Assembly (NCBI RefSeq): GCF_001593005.1
Contig: NZ_LQZQ01000023.1
Coordinates: 1 to 64,000 of the forward strand
DNA: 64,000 nucleotides
Source of the DNA: Roseivirga ehrenbergii
GTDB taxonomy: Bacteria > Bacteroidota > Bacteroidia > Cytophagales > Cyclobacteriaceae
Direction: 5' to 3'
Made by a program: the position numbers and the translations under genes. Within the stretch, counting starts at the first letter, position 1. The number at the start of each line of letters is the position of its first letter. A model generated the notes under the pieces. The model did no database searches and had not been told where the DNA came from. It was given only the letters and a program-made list of their open reading frames with translations. Of this stretch, positions 1-9,065 are shown piece after piece.

Positions 1-1940
1 GTGCCTCCGTTAGCGGCAAGGGTTCCCACAGAAATGCCATCAGAATCTGTTTCTCCTGACTGTACAACATATCTAAAGAGTAAGCCACTTGTTCCTGAAC
101 CACTATGATATGTTGCCCAACGGGTGGTAGAACCTATTGTTACTGCCAATTGGGGGGTTCCGCCTGTTGTTACTGCAGTTACGTTCTCAGAGAAATTAAC
201 CGTGAAATCTAAATTCTGGCCGGCAATGTATGTTGCGTTAGGGGGAACAGAAACGCTTGTTACGGTTGGAGCGGTTACATCTGCTGCTGTTGTAATATCC
301 ACCTTGGTCGGAGTTGCTTGTAAATTTGGGGTTCCTTCATCATCTTGAGCAACTACATATACATCATATGCTGTATTAGATGTTAGGCCGGTAACGCTAA
401 AGTTATTTGTAAAAGCTCCTGTAGTTACTGCCGCATTCCCGCTAGTTACTGCAGCACCTCCTCCTGAGGCTGTACCTGCTTTTACTTCTGCTGAAGTTGG
501 GGCGGTTGCACCATCGGGCACTACTATATAATAGATGGTTCCAGCTTCATCGATGTCTGTGCCTAAAGTAAAGCCTGTTTGGGTAACTGAAGAAGAACTT
601 GGAGTACTGTTTTCGAAGCTTGGAGCAGTGTTGTCAGACACGGCACCACTGGTCACAATATTAAAGACTACTGCGCCAATGGTTACATTATTAGAGAAAT
701 CAAAGTTAAGTAGCCCAGAAATAGCAATGCTATTGGCAGTATGTGAAATTGATAGTCCCGTAGTGTTAATGCTAGATTCTAATGTATTAATTGAAGCACC
801 TGTAATTGTGCCAAACGTACCCCCAGAAAAATTAAAATTAATGACATTAGCATTAATAGTGCTGCTATTTCTACCTGCCAACGTCAATGTAGCTTCATCA
901 AAATCTACATATAAATTTTTATTTGAACCAATTTCAAATTCAACACTATAATCAGCTGCTGCACCTAAAAGATTATCGTCTGAATTATTTATAGTCTTAG
1001 TAGAAGTTAGCTCTACAAACTCGACAGCTGCTCCTGCGAGAGAACCTGTAGATGAGGAGCTATTTGGAGAAACGGTAAAGGTATTATAACCAGAGGAAGT
1101 GATATCGTACGCTGCTGAGTTATTTCCTTCCCAATTACCAGCACCCAAAGCATAGTCACTGTTAATGGCTCTCATCAACTGAGTTTTAGTTCCTGTAGTT
1201 ATCCCTTTATACCTTACATTATCATTCTCATGATCATCAGGATTATTTGGGTTGAATAGTGCAATACAGTTAAACCCATTAGTTAAGCCAGGAGGTACAT
1301 TACTATAGGCTGTACCTCCAGCAGCATTATTTAGATCTGACCAACCTGTGTTGGTATCATAGCCAATGCTTAGTCCATCATCTAAATGAATTGCAGCAAT
1401 AAAAGTAGGTACTATTCCAGCTGGTCTAACACCACTAGAAGACTGATATGCAATTACCTGATCTCCTCCTAATAAATTCCATCCTGTACCAGACAGAATA
1501 CCAGATACAGTACCTCCACCTATTACATTCATCACATCAGTACCTGTTTCGTAGATATGGACTACAGAACCTTTTGAAAGACCTCCGGCAGGAGCTGTCC
1601 ATTTAAAATGCCCTTCGGAAGTCCCTACCCAGTAGCCACTTGAAGTAAAATTAGCGTCTACACTCGTGTCTGTATTTCTGGTTCTCCAACCCTCTTCGGT
1701 AAAGTATATCACTTCTCCAGCCGGTATGTCTTTCAAGGCTACCCAAGTGAAGCTATGGTCACCGCCAGACGTTGGGCCTGGATCTTCATTTACCCCAATA
1801 AAGGCTATATCGCCATGAGTGAGTGTATTACTAATAGGTGCATCTGAACCATCCTCCGTTTTTAACTTAAACGAGGAAGTAGAAAGAAGTAGAAAAAAAC
1901 AGAGTAGTATGCTTTTGCCTAGGGATTTGGTGATTCTCAT
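1..1940 (-). CDS. Large secreted adhesin-like protein with Ig/fibronectin-type repeats (3' end outside window)
   Basis: An open frame runs without a stop from an ATG at 1940 to the left window edge, giving at least 646 residues. Residues 1-24 form a signal peptide (MRITKSLGKS followed by a hydrophobic run ending STSSF). Residues about 35-260 are a Gly/Thr/Ser-rich secreted domain beginning GDIAFIGVNED. Residues about 440-550 look like a fibronectin-III-type module (FSVTGLTSNTAYDVYVVAQD), followed by a bacterial Ig-like module starting DVTAPTVTSVSVPP and reaching SGETDSDGISVG at the edge. This architecture is common in very long Bacteroidota cell-surface or gliding/secretion-system substrates, often with a C-terminal sorting domain, which would lie outside the window. 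The exact ligand cannot be inferred. Plus-strand frames at 124-348 and 535-951 are shadows of this gene. Confidence 0.75.
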   Translation of the reverse strand, partial: MRITKSLGKSILLCFFLLLSTSSFKLKTEDGSDAPISNTLTHGDIAFIGVNEDPGPTSGGDHSFTWVALKDIPAGEVIYFTEEGWRTRNTDTSVDANFTSSGYWVGTSEGHFKWTAPAGGLSKGSVVHIYETGTDVMNVIGGGTVSGILSGTGWNLLGGDQVIAYQSSSGVRPAGIVPTFIAAIHLDDGLSIGYDTNTGWSDLNNAAGGTAYSNVPPGLTNGFNCIALFNPNNPDDHENDNVRYKGITTGTKTQLMRAINSDYALGAGNWEGNNSAAYDITSSGYNTFTVSPNSSSSTGSLAGAAVEFVELTSTKTINNSDDNLLGAAADYSVEFEIGSNKNLYVDFDEATLTLAGRNSSTINANVINFNFSGGTFGTITGASINTLESSINTTGLSISHTANSIAISGLLNFDFSNNVTIGAVVFNIVTSGAVSDNTAPSFENSTPSSSSVTQTGFTLGTDIDEAGTIYYIVVPDGATAPTSAEVKAGTASGGGAAVTSGNAAVTTGAFTNNFSVTGLTSNTAYDVYVVAQDDEGTPNLQATPTKVDITTAADVTAPTVTSVSVPPNATYIAGQNLDFTVNFSENVTAVTTGGTPQLAVTIGSTTRWATYHSGSGTSGLLFRYVVQSGETDSDGISVGTLAANGG

Positions 1941-2068
1941 GTTATAAAAATTATGTGCAACTATAATTGTGAGGTGAAATCACAGTTGCAGATTTTTTCA
2001 GAGACAAAAAAACGGCCTTTAGAAGAAAGTAAATTGTAGAAATCGGAAATGAGGATTATTATCAGTTA

Positions 2069-2890
2069 TTAGAAGCCTTGGCGAAGAAGATAGGCGCTAG
2101 AGGAACGTTCTTTCCTTAATTGCTTAGGTGTTTTTCCACAAAATTTCTTAAAATCACTACTGAAATGCGCCTGGTCATGATAACCCATCTGATAAGCAAC
2201 GTCAGATAACTTATCAGTATCCTCCATCTTATCTAACAGCTTAAGAGATTCGTTAAAGCGCGTCAACTGAATAAATCTTTTTGGACTAAGGCCAACATAC
2301 TCATTGAAAATATTCACAATATGCCGTTCTGTATACCCCATCCATTCGGCCAAATCGGTTACCGTTATCGTAAATGCATTAGTGTTTACTATTCTTTTAT
2401 AAATTCGCTCAACATCGACTCGTATCGGGTTATTTCCAAGTTGCTCATTCATAAATGCCTCCATTCTGTCAACTACATCTAAAGTCTTCAGTTGAATATT
2501 AGGCAATGGTAATTTATTCCCTTCCAGCTTATCAATAGTATCGAGCCTTGTGAAGTTGTTTAAGATATCCTTAGGTTTTATCCGAAAAAGGAGTCCTAAA
2601 TAAATTGGATGTATAGAAGCCCCAATCACACGAACCTTCTTATGAGAATACTTAGCCATACTGTCAATACAAGCCAAATAAAAGCCGCTATCTACCAAAG
2701 ATTTACGGTTCAGTCCGTCATATTCAACGTAAAATTCTTCATCAGTTTCTATATAAAAAAAAGCAGATCTTCCGCTTGGCAATAAAAAATCAGCGCGTTC
2801 TGTTTGCTGGTCATACTCCATTACAAAGAATGAATGAACTACGTTCAAAAGCTCATGCTTGGGTTTAATATGAGAAACCTTTAAACTCAT
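2069..2890 (-). CDS. AraC-family transcriptional regulator
   Basis: The 273-residue protein has a C-terminal AraC/XylS DNA-binding domain with two helix-turn-helix units (about residues 165-262). The first is around DLAEWMGYTERHIVNIFNEY and the second around LSDVAYQMGYHDQAHFSSDF, followed by the family signature FCGKTPKQLRK. The N-terminal 160 residues resemble the DUF6597-type sensor domain of Bacteroidota AraC proteins (inference from the opening HELLNVVHSFFVMEY). It would bind DNA in the cytoplasm and respond to an unknown ligand. It stands alone between the adhesin-like gene and a 440-bp gap, so its target is not evident. ATG start at 2890; a short palindrome ACACGTGT lies just upstream (2894-2901). 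Confidence 0.85.
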   Translation of the reverse strand: MSLKVSHIKPKHELLNVVHSFFVMEYDQQTERADFLLPSGRSAFFYIETDEEFYVEYDGLNRKSLVDSGFYLACIDSMAKYSHKKVRVIGASIHPIYLGLLFRIKPKDILNNFTRLDTIDKLEGNKLPLPNIQLKTLDVVDRMEAFMNEQLGNNPIRVDVERIYKRIVNTNAFTITVTDLAEWMGYTERHIVNIFNEYVGLSPKRFIQLTRFNESLKLLDKMEDTDKLSDVAYQMGYHDQAHFSSDFKKFCGKTPKQLRKERSSSAYLLRQGF

Positions 2891-3331
2891 AACACACGTG
2901 TTAAAAGCTTATCAGGCGATGGCTTGAAGCCTAGAAATGAAAATTCTTGAATAATAAAATCACGGTCATCTTCGAATGAAAATAACAAATAGCACATATA
3001 CGAAGTAAATTGAGTCTCTGTAAGCTGATTTTTGACTTTCCTGTCTTAACCAGATAAACAAAGCAACATATTATTAATTCGAAATATTATTAATTTCAGT
3101 TCGATTATTTTATTGGAGAACCAACAGAGCTCATGCTTATACTATAAGCAACACACTAGTTTACAAACCACTGGGTATCAAAAAATAACACTGAATTACA
3201 TGACGAAAAAACAACAAAGAAAAATCTACATTTTTATTTCAAAGGCCAAAAACATACACAATACCATTTAAAAATTAGAAAGCCCCATAACTCAATTGAG
3301 TTAGGGGGCTTTCTAAATATAAGTCAATACG
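2891..3331. other. 440-bp gap without a gene
   Basis: No convincing coding frame. It holds the promoter side of the AraC gene, a direct repeat of the 12-mer ATATTATTAATT (3068-3079 and 3084-3095, 16-bp period), and the terminator of the M14 peptidase at its right end. The rest is AT-rich sequence in which nothing else was recognised. Confidence 0.6.
3275..3316 (-). terminator. Rho-independent terminator of the M14 peptidase gene
   Basis: Two 19-nt arms (3275-3293 and 3298-3316) pair with a single mismatch around an AATT loop. The GC-rich core is GGGGGCTTTCT against AGAAAGCCCC. On the minus strand the stem is followed by TTTT. It starts 16 bp beyond the stop codon of the peptidase gene. Confidence 0.85.
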
Positions 3332-5866
3332 TTACTGCCCTACAAAGAAAATTGAGTTGGCAACAAACAACTTTCCGTTTTGCCAGAAGGCACGGAAAAG
3401 TGGGTTATCGGCCATATATACAATAGAGCCTCTGCCATAGCCTTCAACACCGAAAACTACAGATTTGGCTAGTCTTTCTTTGGCCTTATCTCCAGCTACT
3501 CCACTCACGTAAGAGTCAACTCCTTCGATAATTCCAACATTACCTCCACCTGCTAAGTAAGCATAACGACTGCTGTTGTTTTTTAAGGTGAAGTAGTAAT
3601 CAGGATATCCGAAAGCAAGCGGGTGCGTATTGTCCACTTTCAATTTAAAAATTGCGCCCGGCAAACGAGAGCTTGCGAAAAGATCACCTCTATCGGCATA
3701 AGGTGTTAAAGCTTCCTTTTCCTTTTGTTCATCCGTTTTCTTATTGGCATCCTTCTCGTCAGAATCGCTGGCATAAGTTTTTAAGCTGAAACTATCTTTT
3801 CCTGCAAAAGTGTTTATTGAACGTTCGATAGCGATGATTTTTCCACCTCCACGTACCCAACTTTTCACATCATCCATGCGGCTACCGCCCAAAGCACTTC
3901 CGTAAGAACCACTTGGCAATACCAAAGTATTGTAGTTGTCGAGGTTAATGCGCCCGAAGTCGTTTACATCTACCATAGTGATTGGGTAGTTGAGCTCTTG
4001 TTCCATAAAATACCAGAACTCACCAAAACCAAGTGAAGAAACGCCATCCCCTCTTAATACCAAGATTTTAGGCGCGTCCAAAAATTTCACTCCATTTGAA
4101 CCAAAATCTTTACCCGTTTCCACAAAAGTAGTTGGGGTAGAAGTAAGGTTTCTGTCGTAAGTTTTTGCGGCATTTTTCACGATGTCGTCAAACTTACTGC
4201 CCATGTGCATGTTTCCTTTTCTGGTAATGATTAGCGTTCCAGGTGTATAAGAGTTGCCTGCTACTGAAAACGGCTCTTCTGCAAACCTCAATTTGATGTC
4301 GTTTTTAAGCAAATGTCCTAAGAACTTAGCATCCTCTAAAGTCTCCCACTTCAATAAATAAGCGGCTGGTTTGCTGCCTACGTTTACCTGACCTTGTGGT
4401 TTAGAGTACTTAGCTGGCTTTACGTCCATTTTGGTTTCAGTAGCATAAGCGTCTAATCCCATCATGTAAGGCACAGCCCAAGCGGTAATGTCATAGGTAT
4501 CGGAAGTACTGGCAAAAGTATTTGGTTCGAAAAACGCCTGCACCAAAACTGCTTTAGGTTGAAAAGCACTAATGATAATATCACCATTCTGAACACCAGC
4601 ATTCTCCGTTTTACCTGTTAGGTAATTAAATGAAGACACAGCCTTGCTAGAGGAACCAATGCCATAAACAATTTGCTGGCTATCTAAAAAATCAGTCAAC
4701 TTTTTAAGTTTGTCTGGGTGGTTCGTTCCTCTTACAATATAAGTTTTATACTTGGCTTTAGGGTTGTTCACTGATTTATTAAAGAAGTTAGCAAACTCAT
4801 CTACCATTTTTTCGCTGTATTTAGAAGCGGTTTCTACCGTAGACATTCCAGTGGTATAATGATGTGCAATCGCATCTTCTAGTTTCAAGGTGTCGCCCTC
4901 ATCTGTAAGAATGGCCAAATCGCTACTGCCTTGCTCGTAAGTCATGCCAATAGCTCCGTTGAACATCGGATAAGAGTCACCATAACTTGGGTACAGCATA
5001 TCGAAGCTTTCTTTAGTAAAGAATAGCCAACCGTTTTCGTCAAAATACTTGGCGTGGTTTTTACCAATAATGTCTTGAAAATCTCTTTGCCACTGCGTTA
5101 CCTGATCGTGAACTGGCTCTGCAGCTGGCGCGAAATAATAAGGACTATTGCTACCCTGCTCATGGAAATCCACATGAATATGCGGCATTACCGTATTGTA
5201 GAATTTCATACGCTGCTGAGATTCTACTTGTGTTTGCCAAGCCCAGTCTCTGTTCAAATCAAACAAATAATGGTTTGCTCTTCCTCCTGGCCAAGGCTCG
5301 TTATGTTCGGCAGCCTCTGGATTTGGGTTGGGCGTAGTACCAGCCACTTGGTTGATCCAGTTAGAGTAACGGTCACGGCCATCAGGGTTGATGCAAGGAT
5401 CGAAAATTATGACTGTGTTTTTCAACCATTCTCTTGAGGTTGTATTGTCTGGCCTTGCAATTTCATAAAGCGTTTTCATTGCCGTTTCTGTAGAGTTCGC
5501 TTCGTTGCCATGCACGTTATAACTTAACCAAACTATACCGATTTTCTTTCCAGAAGGCTCGCCTTCCATCAGTTTTGCTCTTTTCAGGTTATCGGTACGA
5601 ATGGTTTCCCAGTTATCGATATTTTCTTGAGACGATACAATTGCGGCAACTAAAGGGCGCAGCTCATTGGTTTGGCCATACTGATGAATTTTTGCATTGC
5701 TCAGCTGATTGGTGACGTACTCATAGTAGTCTACCACTTTATAATTAGGTGTAAATCGTGTACCCAATTTATATCCCAAGAATTCATCTGGGCTTTTAAG
5801 CGATTGCGCTTGGGTTTGAAAAAGTGTGAATGCCAAAAGGCACAGGCAGAGGAGTGTTCTTTTCAT
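3332..5866 (-). CDS. Secreted M14-family zinc carboxypeptidase with C-terminal amidotransferase-like domain
   Basis: 844 residues with a cleavable signal peptide (MKRTLLCLCLLAFTLFQTQA). The peptidase M14 fold occupies about residues 40-370. The zinc ligands HxxE are H119 and E122 in NVHGNEANSTE, the third ligand is H235 in VDFHEQGSN, and the probable catalytic Glu is E311 in GMTYEQGSSD. FDPCINPDGRDRYSN (about 155-169) carries the substrate-binding Arg region of the family. The C-terminal 250 residues (about 590-840: LVLPSGSYGS, WVRGGGKIIAIE) resemble a class I glutamine-amidotransferase-like fold, as in other Bacteroidota M14 proteins of about 850 residues. It probably degrades peptides in the periplasm or outside the cell. 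The gene is monocistronic, with a strong terminator downstream. The ATG at 5866 is chosen because it begins the signal peptide. Confidence 0.9.
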   Translation of the reverse strand: MKRTLLCLCLLAFTLFQTQAQSLKSPDEFLGYKLGTRFTPNYKVVDYYEYVTNQLSNAKIHQYGQTNELRPLVAAIVSSQENIDNWETIRTDNLKRAKLMEGEPSGKKIGIVWLSYNVHGNEANSTETAMKTLYEIARPDNTTSREWLKNTVIIFDPCINPDGRDRYSNWINQVAGTTPNPNPEAAEHNEPWPGGRANHYLFDLNRDWAWQTQVESQQRMKFYNTVMPHIHVDFHEQGSNSPYYFAPAAEPVHDQVTQWQRDFQDIIGKNHAKYFDENGWLFFTKESFDMLYPSYGDSYPMFNGAIGMTYEQGSSDLAILTDEGDTLKLEDAIAHHYTTGMSTVETASKYSEKMVDEFANFFNKSVNNPKAKYKTYIVRGTNHPDKLKKLTDFLDSQQIVYGIGSSSKAVSSFNYLTGKTENAGVQNGDIIISAFQPKAVLVQAFFEPNTFASTSDTYDITAWAVPYMMGLDAYATETKMDVKPAKYSKPQGQVNVGSKPAAYLLKWETLEDAKFLGHLLKNDIKLRFAEEPFSVAGNSYTPGTLIITRKGNMHMGSKFDDIVKNAAKTYDRNLTSTPTTFVETGKDFGSNGVKFLDAPKILVLRGDGVSSLGFGEFWYFMEQELNYPITMVDVNDFGRINLDNYNTLVLPSGSYGSALGGSRMDDVKSWVRGGGKIIAIERSINTFAGKDSFSLKTYASDSDEKDANKKTDEQKEKEALTPYADRGDLFASSRLPGAIFKLKVDNTHPLAFGYPDYYFTLKNNSSRYAYLAGGGNVGIIEGVDSYVSGVAGDKAKERLAKSVVFGVEGYGRGSIVYMADNPLFRAFWQNGKLFVANSIFFVGQ

Positions 5867-5945
5867 AAATGTAGAGTTAACAGCGAGGAATTTACGGCTA
5901 ATTAATTTCTTGCCAAACTTGATTTTCCTGATCGGTTGAATGAGT

Positions 5946-7145
5946 TTACTTCACCTCAACCACTTTGAGCTTATAAAAAGTAATCAAGTCGGGTTCTTCT
6001 TCTAGCTTGCTAATGTCTTGATGCGCCCAAAGAAAGCCCTCATTATCTGCCATATCGAAATAAGTTATTTTTTCAGGAAGACTCAGGTTGGAATTCATTC
6101 TGACTCCATTTTTCAAGATTAAGTGTTTTTGAGGATTGGCTTTTGAAATCTTTTCTCTAAAGTCGGGCGAATCCAGACCAAGGGCTTGAACATCTTTTAA
6201 CTTTATTCCAGAAGAATAAATCAGTACTTCAAAATCACCAACCTTATAGAGTTTACTAATTTTCCCACTCCAATCTCTAGGCTCCATTTGCTCTTTAAAG
6301 CCTGCTTCACCCATGGTATAGCCTTCAAACAAAATAAAGTTATCAAACGGAATGCGGATTTTCTCTACCAACTCTCCACTCGGAAGTGAGACTGTAAATA
6401 AGGAAGTATCATCCTCATAGGCATAGTAAAGCATATTGTCCCTTACATCAATCACAGGTTTCATAAAGTAGAAAGCCTTCCCTGCTGAAACATACCTGCT
6501 ATCGTCCGTAAGTCCACCAATCGGTTTGTACACTTCATTATCTAAGTTCTCAGGAGTCAAGCTTTCTTCTCCAGCCAAATGAGGATCGACAATAGTCGCT
6601 ACTTTGAATTCTTTATAAAACTCTGGCAAATGAGCTCCTAAATCTGTTTCTGGCCCCATATAAGCCAGTAATCTATTATGATCTTTGCCTTTGATTTCAA
6701 AAACCTGATTCAGGCCCATATGAATCATACCTGAATAGTTTATGTGAGCTTTTGTTGACTTTCTGAAGTTGAAATCCATGTCGTAGGTTTTCACTTGTGT
6801 ACGCCCCATTAAAGCAATTCCATCCTCATAAAATTCACCAGAGAGTAAGTAATCTCCCACGGCTTGTGGGTCGGCTGATGGCCGGTCCATAGTTTTAAGC
6901 ACTTCACCTTCTGGGTTAAGTATGTACGCTACTGGAGGCCTCGTTTGATAGGCCAAAATTTCACCTGTTTCGTCCTTTACATCGGCAATATTTAAGCCTG
7001 AAGACAGGAGGTTAACTTGGACGGAATCGACAATTTTCAATTCGTAAACAGCAGCAACATCAGCCGATTTTTCATTAGTACTACCGCAGCTTATGAGCAA
7101 ACCAAAAGCCGATACGAATAGAAGGTAAAGCGAGTATCTTTTCAT
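5946..7145 (-). CDS. DUF4221-like beta-propeller lipoprotein
   Basis: 399 residues starting with a lipoprotein signal; the lipobox is LLISC with Cys20. The body has repeated short beta segments with phrases such as VDVRDNMLYYAYEDDTSLFTVSLPSGELVEKIRIP, as in six-bladed-propeller and DUF4221 proteins that are abundant in Cytophagales. It is presumably anchored in the outer or inner membrane facing the periplasm. No catalytic motif is visible and no function can be assigned. It lies 79 bp downstream of the M14 peptidase start, in the same direction, and ends before it, so the two are probably separate units read from their own promoters. Confidence 0.65.
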   Translation of the reverse strand: MKRYSLYLLFVSAFGLLISCGSTNEKSADVAAVYELKIVDSVQVNLLSSGLNIADVKDETGEILAYQTRPPVAYILNPEGEVLKTMDRPSADPQAVGDYLLSGEFYEDGIALMGRTQVKTYDMDFNFRKSTKAHINYSGMIHMGLNQVFEIKGKDHNRLLAYMGPETDLGAHLPEFYKEFKVATIVDPHLAGEESLTPENLDNEVYKPIGGLTDDSRYVSAGKAFYFMKPVIDVRDNMLYYAYEDDTSLFTVSLPSGELVEKIRIPFDNFILFEGYTMGEAGFKEQMEPRDWSGKISKLYKVGDFEVLIYSSGIKLKDVQALGLDSPDFREKISKANPQKHLILKNGVRMNSNLSLPEKITYFDMADNEGFLWAHQDISKLEEEPDLITFYKLKVVEVK

Positions 7146-7214
7146 AAAGTCAATTTCAACTTCGGAAATTAACTTATTTTCTATCTGAAGAAAAACAAAT
7201 TAAAATCTATTCAC

Positions 7215-7712
7215 TCATTCAGCAGCCTCCAATACAATTGCTCGGGAGTACTTTCCATTTTCGCCTGAGCCAAAAAGTAAACGGGTTTCAGACATTTCTT
7301 CGAGTTCCAACAAATAGTATTGCGAAGCAAAAAGATCACCACTTGTCTCACCTCTACTGTGCTCTATGATAAATTTACCAGTGGGTTCATCATAAAAATA
7401 CTTTACCGTAGCCACTTGCTCGTCCGGCTCAGGCCAATAACAACCCAATTCTCCTAAAACAACTTCAACTTCTTGGTTATCAGCTTTAAAAATGTAGACA
7501 TCGTCTTTATAGCAATCATTAAAATCACTCAATTCATTATTGCTATAATTGGTATAGTAGGCCGTTACTCTCCATGACTTTTGAGAGTTACCATACACCG
7601 CTTTTAATTGTTCTGCTGAGAACTTAATTTTTGGAGAGTCATCATCGTTTTTACACCCCATTAAAAAGGTAAAAGAAAGTAGTATGACTAAAAAGTATTT
7701 AGGTGCTTGCAT
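7215..7712 (-). CDS. Small hypothetical lipoprotein
   Basis: 165 residues with a lipoprotein signal peptide (lipobox FLMGC, Cys20) followed by the acidic tether KNDDDSPKI, which resembles the surface-export signal of Bacteroidota lipoproteins (Cys followed by acidic residues). The rest is predicted mainly beta (WRVTAYYTNYSNNELSDF, KYFYDEPTGKFIIEHSRG) and resembles small lipocalin-like Bacteroidota lipoproteins; that comparison is inference. It is transcribed ahead of the propeller lipoprotein with a 69-bp gap and may share its transcript. Confidence 0.6.
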   Translation of the reverse strand: MQAPKYFLVILLSFTFLMGCKNDDDSPKIKFSAEQLKAVYGNSQKSWRVTAYYTNYSNNELSDFNDCYKDDVYIFKADNQEVEVVLGELGCYWPEPDEQVATVKYFYDEPTGKFIIEHSRGETSGDLFASQYYLLELEEMSETRLLFGSGENGKYSRAIVLEAAE

Positions 7713-7845
7713 AAAGGCTTCAAATTTAAGCAGTCGTTACCAAAGGTTATGCCATAAACCTTAAAACTGTACTTTGACACCTCTCTTTTTTTAAGAAAGA
7801 ATTATTACACCAAAAGACTCTTGTTCAAAAAAAGTAAGCCTAATT

Positions 7846-8409
7846 TTGAATACTAAACCCAGAACCGTGAACCGCTACTTCATCGCTATTCTTCCCACCG
7901 AACCTTTGGCTTCTGAAATCATGAAAGTCAAACAGTATTTTGTGGAAGCTTACAGAAGTAAAGGTGCTTTACGGTCGCCAGCTCACCTCACTTTGCATAT
8001 GCCTTTTCTATGGAAAGCAAAGAAAGAAGCTCAACTGATTAATTTACTTGCACAAACAACTAATGTAAATCCATTTAAAATTCAATTGGATGGTTTTGGG
8101 GCTTTCCCCCCGAAAGCTATCTTCATTAAGAATAAGCCTTCTACAGAACTGAATGCATTTCAAGAGCAACTTACCCGCTTTACTTGGCGTGAAATGAAGC
8201 TTTTTAACCCCACACATAACCGTGGCTTTCATCCGCACATAACCGTGGCTTTTCGAGACTTAAAAAAGGAAGGTTTTTACAAAGCTTGGCCCGAATTTGA
8301 GCACAAAAGCTTCGAGGGTGAAATCGAAGTCAATTCTTTTTGGCTATTAAAACATGATGGCAAACAGTGGCATCCGTTTCACGAATTTATTTTCAAACCT
8401 AAAAATTAA
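7846..8409 (+). CDS. 2H phosphoesterase / 2'-5' RNA ligase family protein
   Basis: About 187 residues with the two HxT(S)x motifs of the 2H superfamily: HLTLHM near residue 47 and HPHITVAF near residue 127. This family includes RNA 2',3'-cyclic phosphodiesterases and LigT/ThpR; Bacteroidota members are soluble cytoplasmic proteins with an uncertain natural substrate. The start is uncertain. TTG at 7846 gives the longest product, and GTG at 7867 would begin directly before the first beta strand (NRYFIAILP). The next ATG at 7921 would remove that strand and is rejected. The stop overlaps the stop of the convergent PAQR gene by 3 bp. Confidence 0.8.
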   Translation: MNTKPRTVNRYFIAILPTEPLASEIMKVKQYFVEAYRSKGALRSPAHLTLHMPFLWKAKKEAQLINLLAQTTNVNPFKIQLDGFGAFPPKAIFIKNKPSTELNAFQEQLTRFTWREMKLFNPTHNRGFHPHITVAFRDLKKEGFYKAWPEFEHKSFEGEIEVNSFWLLKHDGKQWHPFHEFIFKPKN

Positions 8410-9065
8410 TTTCCGAAGGGAAGCACAAACAAATAGACTGCTGCAAAATGAAATGCGGTTCCAGCCGTAACAAAAATGTGCCAAATGGCATGATGGTATT
8501 TCAGTTTACGCATCAGGTAAAAAATCACGCCCCCCGTGTAGCACAATCCGCCATAGAGCATCAAGTTTACAGCTTCTGGAGAAATCAACTCTGACAAACG
8601 CGAGAACAGAGTAAAGCCCAACCAGCCCATTCCCAAATAAGAAATGAGAGAAAACACTTCGAGCTTGCCAGTAAAGAAAATCTTGAAAATGGTGCCTGCA
8701 AAGGCAATTGCCCAAACAGCGACTAGCACATTCATCCCCAAAGCTTCTTCGCGAAGCACCACCCAACAAAATGGCGTAAAAGTTCCTGCGATTAGAACGT
8801 AAATGGCGATGTGATCTAACTTCTTATATAATGATTTTCGCTGTTGTGATTTGACACTGTGATAAGCCGTTGAAGCGGCATAAAGCAAAACCATGCTCAG
8901 GCCAAACACCAAGAACCCAACTTGTTTTTCAGTAGCATTTGCTGGGGTTTTCAATAATAAGAATACCGTCCCAACGATCGCTAAAACGGTCGCAATTCCA
9001 TGTGTCCATGCGTTAGCTAATTCTTCTTCAGGAGAGTACGCTTCTAGTTTCTGCTTATTTTTCAT
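8406..9065 (-). CDS. trhA: PAQR / hemolysin III family membrane protein (TrhA-like)
   Basis: 219 residues with seven hydrophobic segments. The PAQR signatures are present: an N-terminal NAWTHGIA, then AYHSVKSQQRKSLYKKLDHIAIYVLIAGTF with the Ser, two His and Asp of the metal site region, and a C-terminal HAIWHIFVTAGTAFHF. Bacterial members (YqfA/TrhA, hemolysin III) act in the inner membrane in fatty-acid and membrane homeostasis; lytic activity is not generally supported. Its ATG lies inside the end of the K+ channel gene (11-bp overlap), so both are co-transcribed and possibly translationally coupled. Confidence 0.88.
   Translation of the reverse strand: MKNKQKLEAYSPEEELANAWTHGIATVLAIVGTVFLLLKTPANATEKQVGFLVFGLSMVLLYAASTAYHSVKSQQRKSLYKKLDHIAIYVLIAGTFTPFCWVVLREEALGMNVLVAVWAIAFAGTIFKIFFTGKLEVFSLISYLGMGWLGFTLFSRLSELISPEAVNLMLYGGLCYTGGVIFYLMRKLKYHHAIWHIFVTAGTAFHFAAVYLFVLPFGN

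Noticed and set aside
124-951. Two plus-strand frames (124-348 and 535-951)
   Set aside because: They lie antisense to the secreted adhesin-like gene, whose minus-strand frame is open over the whole region with a signal peptide and domains.
5054-5437. Plus-strand frame within the M14 peptidase
   Set aside because: It is a shadow opposite the zinc-site region, with no family resemblance.
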